Assembly: GCF_001650345.1 (NCBI RefSeq)
Contig: NZ_LVHF01000029.1
Coordinates: forward strand, 248,001 to 312,000
Direction: 5' to 3'
Length of the DNA: 64,000 nt
From: Photobacterium jeanii
GTDB taxonomy: Bacteria > Pseudomonadota > Gammaproteobacteria > Enterobacterales > Vibrionaceae
The position numbers and the translations under genes were made by a program. Positions 17,737 to 26,913 of the stretch are shown here, piece after piece. The notes beneath the pieces are model-generated. The model did not search any database and was not told where the DNA came from. It saw nothing but the letters and a program-made list of their open reading frames with translations. Position 1 is the first letter of the stretch; each line of letters opens with the position of its first letter.

Positions 17737-19068
17737 ATGCTTAAACCTTCAAGCTTACGCAGCCGCTTACTCTTTGCGGCTGCACTTTGGCTTTTTCTGA
17801 TTGTCGCGGCGGCAGGTTATATTGTGCCGAACTTCATTCACAACTACCTCGTCGACCAAGAGAAATCTCAGCTCTATCTCTATTTAGATGAAGTCACCGC
17901 CCTTGCCGATACCGATGCTAACGGCAAAATCACATTATCGGGTACCATGTCGAACCCAAGGTTTCAATCACCTTATAGCGGTTTGTATTGGTCACTGACT
18001 TCAAACAATGCCCAACTACGTTCTCGCTCTTTGTGGGACAGCCGCATTACCGGTGATGAAGAAGAAGGCTACCGAGGGCCAAATCAGCAAGATCTCCTTA
18101 CCGTAAGTCGTAATATCTATTTGCCTGATTTAGATGATCCTGTGTCTCTCATCATCGCAATTGATAAAAGTCGCCTCAACCAAACCATCAAAGAGCTAAA
18201 CCACGGTTTGTGGTTGCTACTGTTAGTCATGGCTATTGGTGTATTAACCCTCACTTGGCTGCAAGTGAGCTGGTCATTACTGCCACTTAAAAAGCTGCGC
18301 ACCAATTTAAAGCAGGTTCGTGAAGGTGAGACCACAGAGCTAAAAGACAATTACCCAACGGAAGTACAACCCGTCATTGATGATTTGAACGCCCTGCTGT
18401 TCCATTATCAAGAACTGCTTGAACGCGCTCGAAACCAATCGGGGAATTTATCTCATGCCCTCAAAACACCGATCGCAATTTTGAACAATGAAGTCACAGT
18501 GTTACCTGATGATGCTAAAGCGAAGTTAGTACCTGCTATCAACCAGTTACAGCAGCACATTGATTATCATCTTGGTCGTGCTCGTATGGCTGGCGCTGCC
18601 AATATCCTCGCGGCTAAAACCGCACCTTCACCGCGCATTGATGCTATTTCTCTTGCGATGGACAAAGTTTACAGCCATCGCGAAGTGATTTTAGTCAATG
18701 AAGTGGAAAGCGATGTATTGGTGGCAGTCGAAGCTCGCGATCTCGATGAAATCATCGGAAACTTGATTGAAAATAGCTACAAGTGGGCAAAGAGTCTAAT
18801 CCGCGTGTATCTTGCTCCACATGATGATAAAGACAACCAACTGTTGATTCATCTTGTGATTGAAGATGACGGACCCGGAATTGATGAGGCAGGTTGTAAA
18901 GAAGTGTTGAAGCGTGGAGTACGCTTAGATGAAACCACACCAGGCACAGGCTTAGGACTCAACATTGCCAACGAACTCACTCACAGTTACCGTGGTGAAT
19001 TGACCTTATCGCGCAGTCAACTTGGTGGTTTGCGAGTGGATCTATTATTACCGATACCCAGAGGGTAA
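17737..19068 (+). CDS. Sensor histidine kinase, PhoQ-like architecture
   Basis: Membrane sensor kinase of 443 residues that should phosphorylate the regulator encoded just before it. It has TM1 (about 10-32), a periplasmic domain (about 33-158), TM2 (about 158-178), HAMP, the H-box NLSHALKTPIA (His240), the N-box DEIIGNLIENSYKWA, and the ATP-binding glycine boxes DDGPGID and GTGLGLNIA. I start at ATG 17737, one base after the regulator stop codon. An ATG at 17722 would add five residues and overlap the regulator by 14 bases; neither has a good ribosome site. A terminator follows at once, so it ends the operon. Confidence 0.9.
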   Translation: MLKPSSLRSRLLFAAALWLFLIVAAAGYIVPNFIHNYLVDQEKSQLYLYLDEVTALADTDANGKITLSGTMSNPRFQSPYSGLYWSLTSNNAQLRSRSLWDSRITGDEEEGYRGPNQQDLLTVSRNIYLPDLDDPVSLIIAIDKSRLNQTIKELNHGLWLLLLVMAIGVLTLTWLQVSWSLLPLKKLRTNLKQVREGETTELKDNYPTEVQPVIDDLNALLFHYQELLERARNQSGNLSHALKTPIAILNNEVTVLPDDAKAKLVPAINQLQQHIDYHLGRARMAGAANILAAKTAPSPRIDAISLAMDKVYSHREVILVNEVESDVLVAVEARDLDEIIGNLIENSYKWAKSLIRVYLAPHDDKDNQLLIHLVIEDDGPGIDEAGCKEVLKRGVRLDETTPGTGLGLNIANELTHSYRGELTLSRSQLGGLRVDLLLPIPRG

Positions 19069-19079
19069 CAAAGGTTATT

Positions 19080-19110
19080 ACGAGGTGGTGTCATGGCACC
19101 GCCTCTCGTT
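19080..19110 (+). terminator. Rho-independent terminator of the PepSY two-component operon
   Basis: ACGAGGTGGTG pairs with CACCGCCTCGT with one G-U pair across a 6-base loop, followed by TTTT. It starts 12 bases after the kinase stop codon. Confidence 0.85.
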
Positions 19111-19133
19111 TTCATTGAAATTTTGCAAAGATA

Positions 19134-19373
19134 TCAAACAGGCCAGATCGTCAGATTTACAATACGCAGCACCACACCCAGCACAAAGCTAGCAACCCCT
19201 AAGCGATACCAGCGGTACTCGGCAATATCCATCCCGACGCGCTTATAAAACATGGTAAGTACCCCAAGCCAGTTTTGAGTGCGTTGCCCAAACTGGGCCA
19301 TACTTTTGATAATCATCAGAACACCAAGACTTAACAACACGATTTCTGCAACGACTAAGCTAGTTTGTAGCAT
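19134..19373 (-). CDS. Small inner-membrane protein of unknown function (79 aa)
   Basis: Not recognised. Two hydrophobic segments (about 7-24 and 57-77) flank a short loop rich in Arg, Tyr and Trp (YKRVGMDIAEYRWYRLG). The predicted form is a helical hairpin in the inner membrane. AAGGGG lies 7 bases before ATG 19373, which supports a real gene. It stands alone, convergent with the two-component operon. Confidence 0.65.
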   Translation of the reverse strand: MLQTSLVVAEIVLLSLGVLMIIKSMAQFGQRTQNWLGVLTMFYKRVGMDIAEYRWYRLGVASFVLGVVLRIVNLTIWPV

Positions 19374-19725
19374 GGTAACCCCTTAGTATCTGAACTATAT
19401 CTGATAACTATGATGCTTTTACTGTACTTTCAGCATACGATACCTTCCGTACACCACAATTAGACCTTAGTCGGTCAAAGCAGTTGAATATCCACCTCGA
19501 CTCTCTATTACCTCAAGCTACCCACCCTATTTGGCATCTAGGTCTAAAATAGCATCATGCGATAACAAACCAGTCTTGTGGGCAATTTCCGTGCTTGGCT
19601 ACAGTGAATAACGTCAATCAGCTCGGTTGAATTCAATGAATTACCTTAAAAGCTGCATGCTTATTTCACTGGTTTGGTGTAGTATCGCGTCCCCGGAAAT
19701 GAACAACTATTGATATCGAGGCAAC
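19374..19725. other. Intergenic region upstream of the ABC-class ATPase
   Basis: A stretch of 352 bases between two divergent genes. GAGG lies 5 bases before the ATPase ATG. I see no repeat, hairpin or operator that I would defend. Confidence 0.4.
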
Positions 19726-21372
19726 ATGCAACTTCTCGAAGCCAAATTACACAAAATTGATCGACACAACTATCGTAGCTATTCAAGCCTACGTGGCGAA
19801 TACCACTTCGTTGACTTCGACTTTTATATCGATATCACTCAAGCCGACCCTTATGCGCCCGCTTCACGTGTGCGCGCACGTCGTGCATGGTCGCTAACCG
19901 ATCTTGCTTGGCTAAAAGACCAGTCAGCTGACTACCAACGTGCTGCTCGTGATTTCATTGCTCGTGCATTTGCCGATCTCGCGCAACAAGAGAATGCGAT
20001 TCGAATCGACCGTCCGGGTCAAACCATTCTTGATCGCACTGCGGTTGTTTTTGACGATGAAGGCATCGAACTTCGTTTCCGCATCAACTTGCCTTCAGAT
20101 GGTCGCACCATCATTGCTAAGAAAACAGCAAACCTACTGACGTTCACCATGCCTAAGATTATCCGTCGTGCCACTATTGCACGTGAACTGGATATCGAAG
20201 CGCTAAAACGTCACTGTGAAGCAGTAGAAGACCAAGTTGCGCTACGTCGCCAGCTTAAAGAACATAACCTATTAGCTTTCGTGGCTGATAACAGTGTGCT
20301 GCCGCGTCTAGCAGGTAACAACGATTCACCACTTGCCGACGCAGTACCATTTACGTCTCCTGAATCACTGGCTATCGAACTAGAAGCACCGCACAAAGGT
20401 AAGATCCGCGGTATGGGCGTACCAACAGGTATCACCATGATTGTTGGTGGTGGTTTCCACGGTAAATCGACTCTACTTAACGCTATTGAAAGCTCTGTAT
20501 TCGACCACGTTCCGGGCGATGGTCGTGAATACATTGTGACCGATGAAACCGCTGCGAAAATTCGAGCTGAAGACGGCCGTTGTGTACATGGTGTTGATTT
20601 GTCGCCGTACATTTCAAACCTACCTATGGGCAAAGACACTGCGTCTTTCAGCTCACAAAATGCATCAGGCTCAACCTCGCAAGCAGCATGGCTACAAGAA
20701 TCTATCGAAGCGGGTGCGCGTGCCCTGCTGATCGATGAAGATACCTCAGCGTCTAACTTCATGATCCGTGATGAGCGTATGCAAGCTCTGATTGCTAAAA
20801 ACGATGAGCCAATCACCCCACTGGTTGACCGTGTATCACTACTGCGTGATCAACTAAACTTATCGGTACTATTGGTGATGGGCGGCTCTGGCGACTACCT
20901 AGATGTGGCTGACACTGTGATTCAAATGCACAACTACCAAGCCATTGACGTAACAGAAAAAGCAAAAGAAGTAGTAGCGACTCACCCAACACGCCGCACA
21001 CTTGAAGGCACCGAGACACTACAACGCCCTCGCACACGTCAAATCAACCGTGCTGCATTAAAAGCACTATTAGAAGACGGTAAATTCCGTGTTCAAGTGA
21101 AAGATAAATCTGCAATGCGCTTTGGTCGTGAGTTGATCGATCTACAAGCCCTTGAGCAAGTAGCAGATTCAAGCCAGCTACACACTGTGGGTTGGTTATG
21201 GTTCCAACTGGCGCAAGGTAAAGGCTGGGAGAAAAACCCAAGCAAAGCCTTCGACCAAATGCTTGGCGAAAGCTGGTACAGCATGATGCCAAACTACGGT
21301 GACTTAGCGAAACCTCGCGTTATCGAAGTGATGGCTGTACTAAACCGCATGCGTAAAGCTGAATTTAAGTAA
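19726..21372 (+). CDS. Predicted ABC-class P-loop ATPase (DUF2791-like / PF09818-type)
   Basis: A 548-residue soluble ATPase of the conserved, poorly studied family often annotated as ABC-ATPase domain protein. Walker A is GGGFHGKSTLLNAIE (around 242-256), and a Walker B-like strand is ARALLIDEDTSASNFM (around 330-345). A possible second switch region is LSVLLVMGGSGDYLDVADTV. No transmembrane segments and no partner permease are present, so it is not a transporter. Substrate and role are unknown; nucleic acid binding has been guessed for the family. The PF number is from memory. It is monocistronic, with a strong terminator. Confidence 0.8.
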   Translation: MQLLEAKLHKIDRHNYRSYSSLRGEYHFVDFDFYIDITQADPYAPASRVRARRAWSLTDLAWLKDQSADYQRAARDFIARAFADLAQQENAIRIDRPGQTILDRTAVVFDDEGIELRFRINLPSDGRTIIAKKTANLLTFTMPKIIRRATIARELDIEALKRHCEAVEDQVALRRQLKEHNLLAFVADNSVLPRLAGNNDSPLADAVPFTSPESLAIELEAPHKGKIRGMGVPTGITMIVGGGFHGKSTLLNAIESSVFDHVPGDGREYIVTDETAAKIRAEDGRCVHGVDLSPYISNLPMGKDTASFSSQNASGSTSQAAWLQESIEAGARALLIDEDTSASNFMIRDERMQALIAKNDEPITPLVDRVSLLRDQLNLSVLLVMGGSGDYLDVADTVIQMHNYQAIDVTEKAKEVVATHPTRRTLEGTETLQRPRTRQINRAALKALLEDGKFRVQVKDKSAMRFGRELIDLQALEQVADSSQLHTVGWLWFQLAQGKGWEKNPSKAFDQMLGESWYSMMPNYGDLAKPRVIEVMAVLNRMRKAEFK

Positions 21373-21426
21373 GCAATCCAGAAGTGCCTCAATTTATCTC
21401 AATACGAAATAAATTGTGGAATAAAT

Positions 21427-21461
21427 AAAAAGCGGCTCGGTAATTTCCGAGCCGCTTTTTT
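21427..21461. terminator. Strong terminator after the ABC-class ATPase gene
   Basis: AAAAAGCGGCTCGG and CCGAGCCGCTTTTT form a stem of about 14 bp with a 6-base loop, with A and T tracts on both sides. It can act on both strands and separates two convergent genes. Confidence 0.93.
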
Positions 21462-21538
21462 GATCCTAAACCAATTCTTGATTAAATCGTCACACCACTT
21501 GCAATCAGTCAGTGTGCAAACTCTTCACAACAACTTAT

Positions 21539-22195
21539 TCAGGTGGGTATCTCAAGATAAAAAATCATCCCATCGTCAGCTTTATCAACATGGTCCACTG
21601 TTATTTTTTCTGACGTGAACTTCTTATGGATCTTGAAACCGTATTTTTGATAGAAAAAGTAATCGCATTCGATATCTGTCCATAGAAATGTTGACTCTAT
21701 ATCATTGTTTTTACAATAAACCATATAACGGTCCATCAACATCCGTCCTAGCCCTTTTCCTTTTAATTCTGGGCTTACAATGAACAAATTAATTTCACTG
21801 TCAAACAACTCAGCGTCTTGTTCTCCCAGTTTATCGTTTTGAACAAATCGAGCGAACTCACGCTGTGCTTGTTTAAGCTCACCAAAAGCACCTTGTTTAA
21901 GCTTTTGGTTCTTCCACTTGTTAATTTTCCTATCTTCGCGAATGTGGAATAACTCTTTAATGAAGGAGGTTTTCTCTTTAGAAGCAAACAATACCCCTTT
22001 CACATTCTCTTGCCGATCAACAATGATATCTAAATGATCATTCCAATTTAGGCACATTTTAAGGTAATAAGCATATACAAGCTCATCATCTGTAATGGCT
22101 TCAAAACCAGCATGTAAATTCCAAGTCGCTTTTACAAGGCTAACGCAGCTATCAAAATATGATGGTTCATACCTTTTAAAAAATAAACTATTCAC
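21539..22195 (-). CDS. GNAT-family acetyltransferase
   Basis: A 218-residue protein with a C-terminal GNAT fold: INLFIVSPELKGKGLGRMLM (around 137-156) holds the acetyl-CoA loop K-G-x-G-x-G, and FFYQKYGFKIHKKF is motif B. The N-terminal part is longer than in minimal GNATs and very Lys-rich (around 93-110), of unknown use. I start at GTG 22195, since GAGGTG lies 5 bases upstream; starting at TTG 22207 would put that site inside the gene. It lies 42 bases after the flavoprotein gene in the same direction, probably the last gene of the regulator-kinase-flavoprotein-GNAT group. Confidence 0.8.
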   Translation of the reverse strand: MNSLFFKRYEPSYFDSCVSLVKATWNLHAGFEAITDDELVYAYYLKMCLNWNDHLDIIVDRQENVKGVLFASKEKTSFIKELFHIREDRKINKWKNQKLKQGAFGELKQAQREFARFVQNDKLGEQDAELFDSEINLFIVSPELKGKGLGRMLMDRYMVYCKNNDIESTFLWTDIECDYFFYQKYGFKIHKKFTSEKITVDHVDKADDGMIFYLEIPT

Positions 22196-22237
22196 AACAC
22201 ACCTCAACTTCCAATTTTTATCATGTCACTAATAGTT

Positions 22238-23680
22238 TTATTGCTGCATAGCTTGTTTTGCAGCTTCATCTCCAGAGCTAAAAGCCGCTTCAATCGTGGG
22301 ATATTTCATGTAGTCTCCTGCGAGATAAACACCATTGAAACTCTTTCTTAATGTCGCAAGACGCGAATAAGCTCCCGGCGTCATGACTGGATAAGCATAT
22401 TTGAAGCGCTTGATATCATAACCAGTAACTTTCTGTTTGATGTTTGGAATAACTTTCGATAACTCATCGTAAGTCGTTGCCATAAGCTGTTCATCTGTTA
22501 ATGCCAATAGCGATGTATCTGCCGCACTTTTCGGAGCAAGGTAGGCGCTTGCAATGAACTCCTTCACCGTTTTCAGCTCTGGATTATAATGACGTTCAAC
22601 CCAAGTTGAATCATACAAATCAGTCACCACCTCACCATCTAAGATCGCCAAATCAAACGCTTGGTCAAATATCGGTGTCTTTGAAAACAGTGCTATCGTG
22701 ACGTACTGTGCATACTTCACTTGTGACAATAATGTTTTTTGCTGCGCAGTCAGTACATCTTTCGCAATCCAAGCTGCAATTGGAGCAGGTGTGGCAACAA
22801 TGACTTTTTTCGTCAAGACGACAGATTCTTTTTTTGTTTGGCGATCAGGCAAAGATTGAATAAAAGTGACTTGGTATTTATCTCCTACTTTAGCCACCTT
22901 AGTCACCTCACTATTCAAGCGAAGACGCGAGCCCAAACTTTTGGCGATGGTATCTGTAATAAGACTAATACCCTGCTTGGTTGTCCACGAACCCGATTCA
23001 TCTGATGGCATTAATAGTTCGCTATACGAATACGTATCTAAATAATCAAAAGCCACCTCAGGTAACACACTCAAGGCTGAAATGTCATTAAGGTTGGCAC
23101 CAAACAAGCCACGCGCCATCACGTCATAACGACGCTGGATAAATGGATCGACCTTATTGTCGTCAAACCATTGCTTGGCCGTTATATTATCTAGTGCTTT
23201 TAACTCCGCCTTCGACAACATCCGCAAGTTACTTTTTAACACATGCAGGAAGTGCTTAAATTGTTTTTCACCTGAGACTTTATCAGTCAGCAGCGCTACT
23301 TTGTCGCTGCCAACGTGCATTTTTCCTTGGTAAAAACTTGCATCCATTGGCGTCGGAATTTCCACCATAGGAATATTGAGCTTGTTAACAATATTTCTTA
23401 AAGCACCGTACGGTTCACCTAAATATTCAGTGCCTTTAGCGTAATGGAACTGCCCTTTTCGACCATTTTCAGCAATACCACCAACGCGATGATTTTTCTC
23501 TAAGATCAAAAAATCTTGCTTCGCTTCATTCAGCGTGAACGCAGCAGAAAGCCCAGCAGCACCCGCTCCCACCACGATATAGTCATATTCCTTTTGTTTG
23601 GCATTGACATCGGCATTGACGTTAGCGGAAAGCAACAGTCCGCCGACAATCACAGCAACTAACTTAGATACCTTTTTCAT
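22238..23680 (-). CDS. Exported FAD-dependent amine-oxidase-like flavoprotein
   Basis: A 480-residue flavoprotein. Residues 1-23 are a Sec-type signal peptide (MKKVSKLVAVIVGGLLLSAN ... ADA-like cut). Right after it comes the FAD dinucleotide motif YIVVGAGAAGLSAAF (34-48), followed by LILEKNHRVGG. The C-terminal FAD strand is FNGVYLAGDYMKYPTIEAAF (around 449-468). This is the amine oxidase / phytoene-desaturase fold. An exported flavoprotein without a twin-arginine motif is unusual, because FAD must be added outside the cytoplasm. The substrate is unknown. GAGGGG precedes ATG 23680. The gene lies 74 bases after the histidine kinase in the same direction and may be its target or partner. Confidence 0.85.
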   Translation of the reverse strand: MKKVSKLVAVIVGGLLLSANVNADVNAKQKEYDYIVVGAGAAGLSAAFTLNEAKQDFLILEKNHRVGGIAENGRKGQFHYAKGTEYLGEPYGALRNIVNKLNIPMVEIPTPMDASFYQGKMHVGSDKVALLTDKVSGEKQFKHFLHVLKSNLRMLSKAELKALDNITAKQWFDDNKVDPFIQRRYDVMARGLFGANLNDISALSVLPEVAFDYLDTYSYSELLMPSDESGSWTTKQGISLITDTIAKSLGSRLRLNSEVTKVAKVGDKYQVTFIQSLPDRQTKKESVVLTKKVIVATPAPIAAWIAKDVLTAQQKTLLSQVKYAQYVTIALFSKTPIFDQAFDLAILDGEVVTDLYDSTWVERHYNPELKTVKEFIASAYLAPKSAADTSLLALTDEQLMATTYDELSKVIPNIKQKVTGYDIKRFKYAYPVMTPGAYSRLATLRKSFNGVYLAGDYMKYPTIEAAFSSGDEAAKQAMQQ

Positions 23681-23754
23681 TTCAGCCCCTCTTTCTCATC
23701 ATTTTTTGTCGTAATGAGAATACACGCGGGGCGGTTATCAACCGGTTATCAAAA

Positions 23755-25050
23755 TCAGAAACGCAAACTTGCTGTTACCGTGTCAGCATCTGTTTCCATC
23801 TCATAGCGGTAATGTACCTTGTCGCAAATTTTTTCGACTAAATACAAGCCAATACCATAAGACTCATAATCTTGTTCGCTCTCGTCACTGTCCACAGGAT
23901 TCACAATAGTAAAAAGACGATCTGCCACTACAATCCTAATCTGACCTTGATGTGAATATTGAAACGCATTACGGATTAAGTTTTCAAACAACAACTGAAG
24001 AACATTATCGTTCGCAATAATTTCAGCACCGTCATCAATATTGACGATATCTAAATCCACGCTTTTGTCTTGCAGCAAGTAACGATTATCTTCAATGACT
24101 CTATGCACCACTGACGATAGATTTACGGTTTCGGTAGGCAAAGATGCATCGTTTTTTCGCGATAGCCATAACAGCGTTTGTACCAATTTTTTCATATTGG
24201 TCACGGCGTACATAATACGCGCCGTTGCACGCTCCGCGCCTTGGCTTAATTTTGCATCTTGATTGGTATTAACCTTTTGAGTGGCTATCACTCGCTCCAT
24301 CAACTCAACACTCGATAGAATAATTGCGATAGGCGTCCTGAGTTCATGGCTCAGCGTACGTAAGAAAAATTCCTCACGTTTAATAAATTCTTTTTGTTGC
24401 TCGCGATTTGTCTCAACACGCTCAACAATTCGATTCAGCTCTTTATACTTAAGTTCTTTTTCTGCCGGTATTTGCACTTGCTCTGAATGCGTGATCCAAT
24501 GAAACATTCTTTCAACCGGGTTTAGCAAGCGCCAATATAAGATGGATGTAAAAGCGATGATCGTCACGAGGATAAGTATCAAACCAAAGGAGATCAAAAC
24601 AAGATTTCCCCTTTGAATTTTGTCGTCGTATTTTATTTCATTTTCTAAATCATCTAAGTAATTCAATACGATATAAACGTGCTTACCAAGATGTTCGATA
24701 GGATATTTCATGGCATAGATGTAACGCTTATTGCCCTCATCATCCACTACATATCGCTCAAGCATCTGACGATTTTTCATTTCAGACCACCTAAAGTGCG
24801 TTTTTAGGTACGCCGGCATCTCATCAATATCGTTATAAATAGTCAGCATGCCGCTGTCCGTCGATGGTGGCAAAACGCCAGTTTCATCCACCGCTTGTGC
24901 CAATAACGCCCCTTGGTAAATCATGGTGTTTCGCGTATCCGTGCTAATTCCATAATTCACATTAATGAACATTAACGACGCGAATAACAAGATAAGTAGC
25001 ACCACAAACAAGCTCAGCAGCTTAACCACTTCGCGCTTAATGCTCAGCAT
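23755..25050 (-). CDS. Sensor histidine kinase (second two-component system)
   Basis: Membrane sensor kinase of 431 residues: TM1 (about 8-30), a short periplasmic domain (31-148), TM2 (about 149-172), a linker, the H-box RTLSHELRTPIAI (His235), an N-box LFENLIRNAFQYS, and a shortened ATP lid (YGIGLYLVEKI). The G1 box is not well kept (VNPVDSDESEQDYES), which might reflect a divergent lid. The start ATG 25050 overlaps the response-regulator gene by 7 bases, so the two are coupled. The sensed signal is unknown. The flavoprotein gene follows 74 bases later. Confidence 0.88.
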   Translation of the reverse strand: MLSIKREVVKLLSLFVVLLILLFASLMFINVNYGISTDTRNTMIYQGALLAQAVDETGVLPPSTDSGMLTIYNDIDEMPAYLKTHFRWSEMKNRQMLERYVVDDEGNKRYIYAMKYPIEHLGKHVYIVLNYLDDLENEIKYDDKIQRGNLVLISFGLILILVTIIAFTSILYWRLLNPVERMFHWITHSEQVQIPAEKELKYKELNRIVERVETNREQQKEFIKREEFFLRTLSHELRTPIAIILSSVELMERVIATQKVNTNQDAKLSQGAERATARIMYAVTNMKKLVQTLLWLSRKNDASLPTETVNLSSVVHRVIEDNRYLLQDKSVDLDIVNIDDGAEIIANDNVLQLLFENLIRNAFQYSHQGQIRIVVADRLFTIVNPVDSDESEQDYESYGIGLYLVEKICDKVHYRYEMETDADTVTASLRF

Positions 25051-25718
25051 GAATGCTCTCTCCTCAGTACGAAACCAACTTTAGGAACCGATTGGATCAA
25101 AGAAAAGGCAAAAGGCTTATCGACAGACTGGCGTAACTTATGAATTTGCACTTTAAGGTTATTCGTACTGATTTCATCGCCCCACACTTCTTGCTCCAGC
25201 TCCTCCCTTGTCACCACTGCCGGACTCCGCTGAGCAAGCACTAATAATATCTTCCAGCTTTGAGGGGAAAGTATTAATGATGTATCGCCACGGTAAGCTT
25301 GGTGGTTATCAAGATCTAACGTTAAGTCTTCAATCTGAATTCGAGTGGCAACTTTACCTTTACTGCGCTTAACCAAGGCATGAAGCCTGGCGTACAATTC
25401 CGCCATCGCAAAAGGTTTAGTGATGTAATCGTCAGTACCGACATTAAAGCCTTCGAGCTTATCATCGAGCGAATCACGGGCGGTCATCATTAAAACAGGG
25501 GTTGAAATACCACGCTCACGTAATGCTTTGCAGACGGAAAACCCATTTAATTTGGGCAACATAATATCTAATAAAATCACATCATAAGCGTTTTCTGTCG
25601 CCAGCTTCAGCCCTGACTCACCGTTATATGCGTAATCCAATTCGATATCATCTAACGCAAGGTAATCACTTAACGCCGAGGCGAGCACCTTGTCATCTTC
25701 AATCATCAAAACAATCAT
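25044..25718 (-). CDS. OmpR/PhoP-family response regulator (second system)
   Basis: Response regulator of 224 residues with a receiver domain (acidic pair E7-D8, Asp51 in LLDIMLPKLNG, switch Lys in YITKPF). A winged-helix DNA-binding domain (about 125-220) ends SVPKVGFVLRREHSC. It is the first gene of a unit that continues with its kinase (7-base overlap), then an exported flavoprotein and a GNAT protein. The target genes are not known. The neighbours suggest a local regulon. Confidence 0.92.
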   Translation of the reverse strand: MIVLMIEDDKVLASALSDYLALDDIELDYAYNGESGLKLATENAYDVILLDIMLPKLNGFSVCKALRERGISTPVLMMTARDSLDDKLEGFNVGTDDYITKPFAMAELYARLHALVKRSKGKVATRIQIEDLTLDLDNHQAYRGDTSLILSPQSWKILLVLAQRSPAVVTREELEQEVWGDEISTNNLKVQIHKLRQSVDKPFAFSLIQSVPKVGFVLRREHSC

Positions 25719-25812
25719 TTATTAACTCAACTCTGGCTATTTTATCTTTTGCAAAGATAGCATAAGCAAGGTTATCGCTAAGTTATTAGCTATCAACCAT
25801 TTACTTAGCATG

Positions 25813-26793
25813 CTAAGGCGTAACAGGTGCGGTACCGCTAAAGGTTGTTCGCCATTGCATTGGAGTGATCTGAAACGCGGTTTTAAAATGCTTGCGGTAT
25901 ACACTTTCAGACCCAAAGCCTGATAGCTCAGCAACTTGCGAAATTGAGTAGTTTGAGCTTTCGAGCAACTGCTGACTAAGTTTAAGACGCTGATCTAATA
26001 ACCAATGGTTAAAAGTACAGCCATAAGCCGCTTTGAACTGACGTGTAAAGGTGCGTCGACTCATCGCACATTGCGCAGCTAAACTATCAATACTGTGAGC
26101 TTGGTTAATGGCTTTTTCCACTTGATCAATAACTTGCGTTAAGCTGGTTACTTTTTCAGGACGTGCTGCTATCGGGCTAGGAATGTATTGCTGCTGACCG
26201 CCCGATCGAAACGGTGCTGTCACCATGACTCTTGCCAGTTGATTGGCTAACTCACTCCCGCACAATCGTCGAATAATTTGCAAACAACAATCTAGCGACG
26301 CCGCTGTTCCTGCGGATGTGATCAGCTGGTCATGTTCAATAAATAACGGCTGGCTATCAAACTCGACTTTAGGAAAACGCGTTCGAAACGCCTCTGAAAA
26401 AGCCCAATGCGTGGTTGCTGTTTTTCCATCTAACAACCCTGTTTCTGCGATAACAAAAGCGCCCAAACACAAGCCCACCAACATTGCCCCTCGAGCATGT
26501 GCATGTACTAATCGCTCGCGTAATTCAGCGGGTACTGGCGGTAACGAATTCGGCCAACTCGGTACTATCACAATATCGGCAGCATCGAGAATATCGAGCC
26601 CTTCATCAACCACAATGCCAAAGCCTGATCCGGTGGAAATTTCCCGCTGATGCAAACTGCAAAGACTAAGCTCAAACATGGGTTGGCGATCAATAAAAGC
26701 GTCTTGAAATACCAAACAAGGTACAGACAAATGAAAAGCACTGATCCCTTCAAAAGCGACCAAAGCGACTTTTTTAACTGATGATTTACCCAT
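25813..26793 (-). CDS. GlxA-like AraC-family regulator with DJ-1/PfpI domain
   Basis: A 326-residue transcription regulator. Residues 8-180 form a class I glutamine-amidotransferase-like (DJ-1/PfpI) domain, with the nucleophile-elbow Cys in MLVGLCLGAFVIAETG (around 105-120). Residues 222-316 are an AraC-type double helix-turn-helix: SIDSLAAQCAMSRRTFTRQF and YSISQVAELSGFGSESVYRK. The amidase-like half of such proteins usually senses rather than catalyses. It is divergent from a metallo-hydrolase gene, with a palindrome (26817-26830) between them. The hydrolase is therefore the likely target. The ribosome site before ATG 26793 is weak. Confidence 0.9.
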   Translation of the reverse strand: MGKSSVKKVALVAFEGISAFHLSVPCLVFQDAFIDRQPMFELSLCSLHQREISTGSGFGIVVDEGLDILDAADIVIVPSWPNSLPPVPAELRERLVHAHARGAMLVGLCLGAFVIAETGLLDGKTATTHWAFSEAFRTRFPKVEFDSQPLFIEHDQLITSAGTAASLDCCLQIIRRLCGSELANQLARVMVTAPFRSGGQQQYIPSPIAARPEKVTSLTQVIDQVEKAINQAHSIDSLAAQCAMSRRTFTRQFKAAYGCTFNHWLLDQRLKLSQQLLESSNYSISQVAELSGFGSESVYRKHFKTAFQITPMQWRTTFSGTAPVTP

Positions 26794-26816
26794 ATTGACC
26801 CAATTTGCGCGTTTAG

Positions 26817-26830
26817 TGTCCTTTAGGACA
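26817..26830. promoter_or_regulatory. Palindrome TGTCCT-TT-AGGACA, candidate operator
   Basis: A perfect 6-bp inverted repeat with a 2-base centre, in the 120-base gap between the GlxA-like regulator and the divergent metallo-hydrolase. It lies 24 bases before the regulator start codon. Its position suits an operator for autoregulation. The binding protein is inferred only from proximity. Confidence 0.4.
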
Positions 26831-26913
26831 GTTTTGCACAGCTAAAGCCTATTGCAAACTAGATGACACTGAATCTTTGTTGTTAAGTATTGTTCAATAA
26901 AAGGCTGGTTAAA

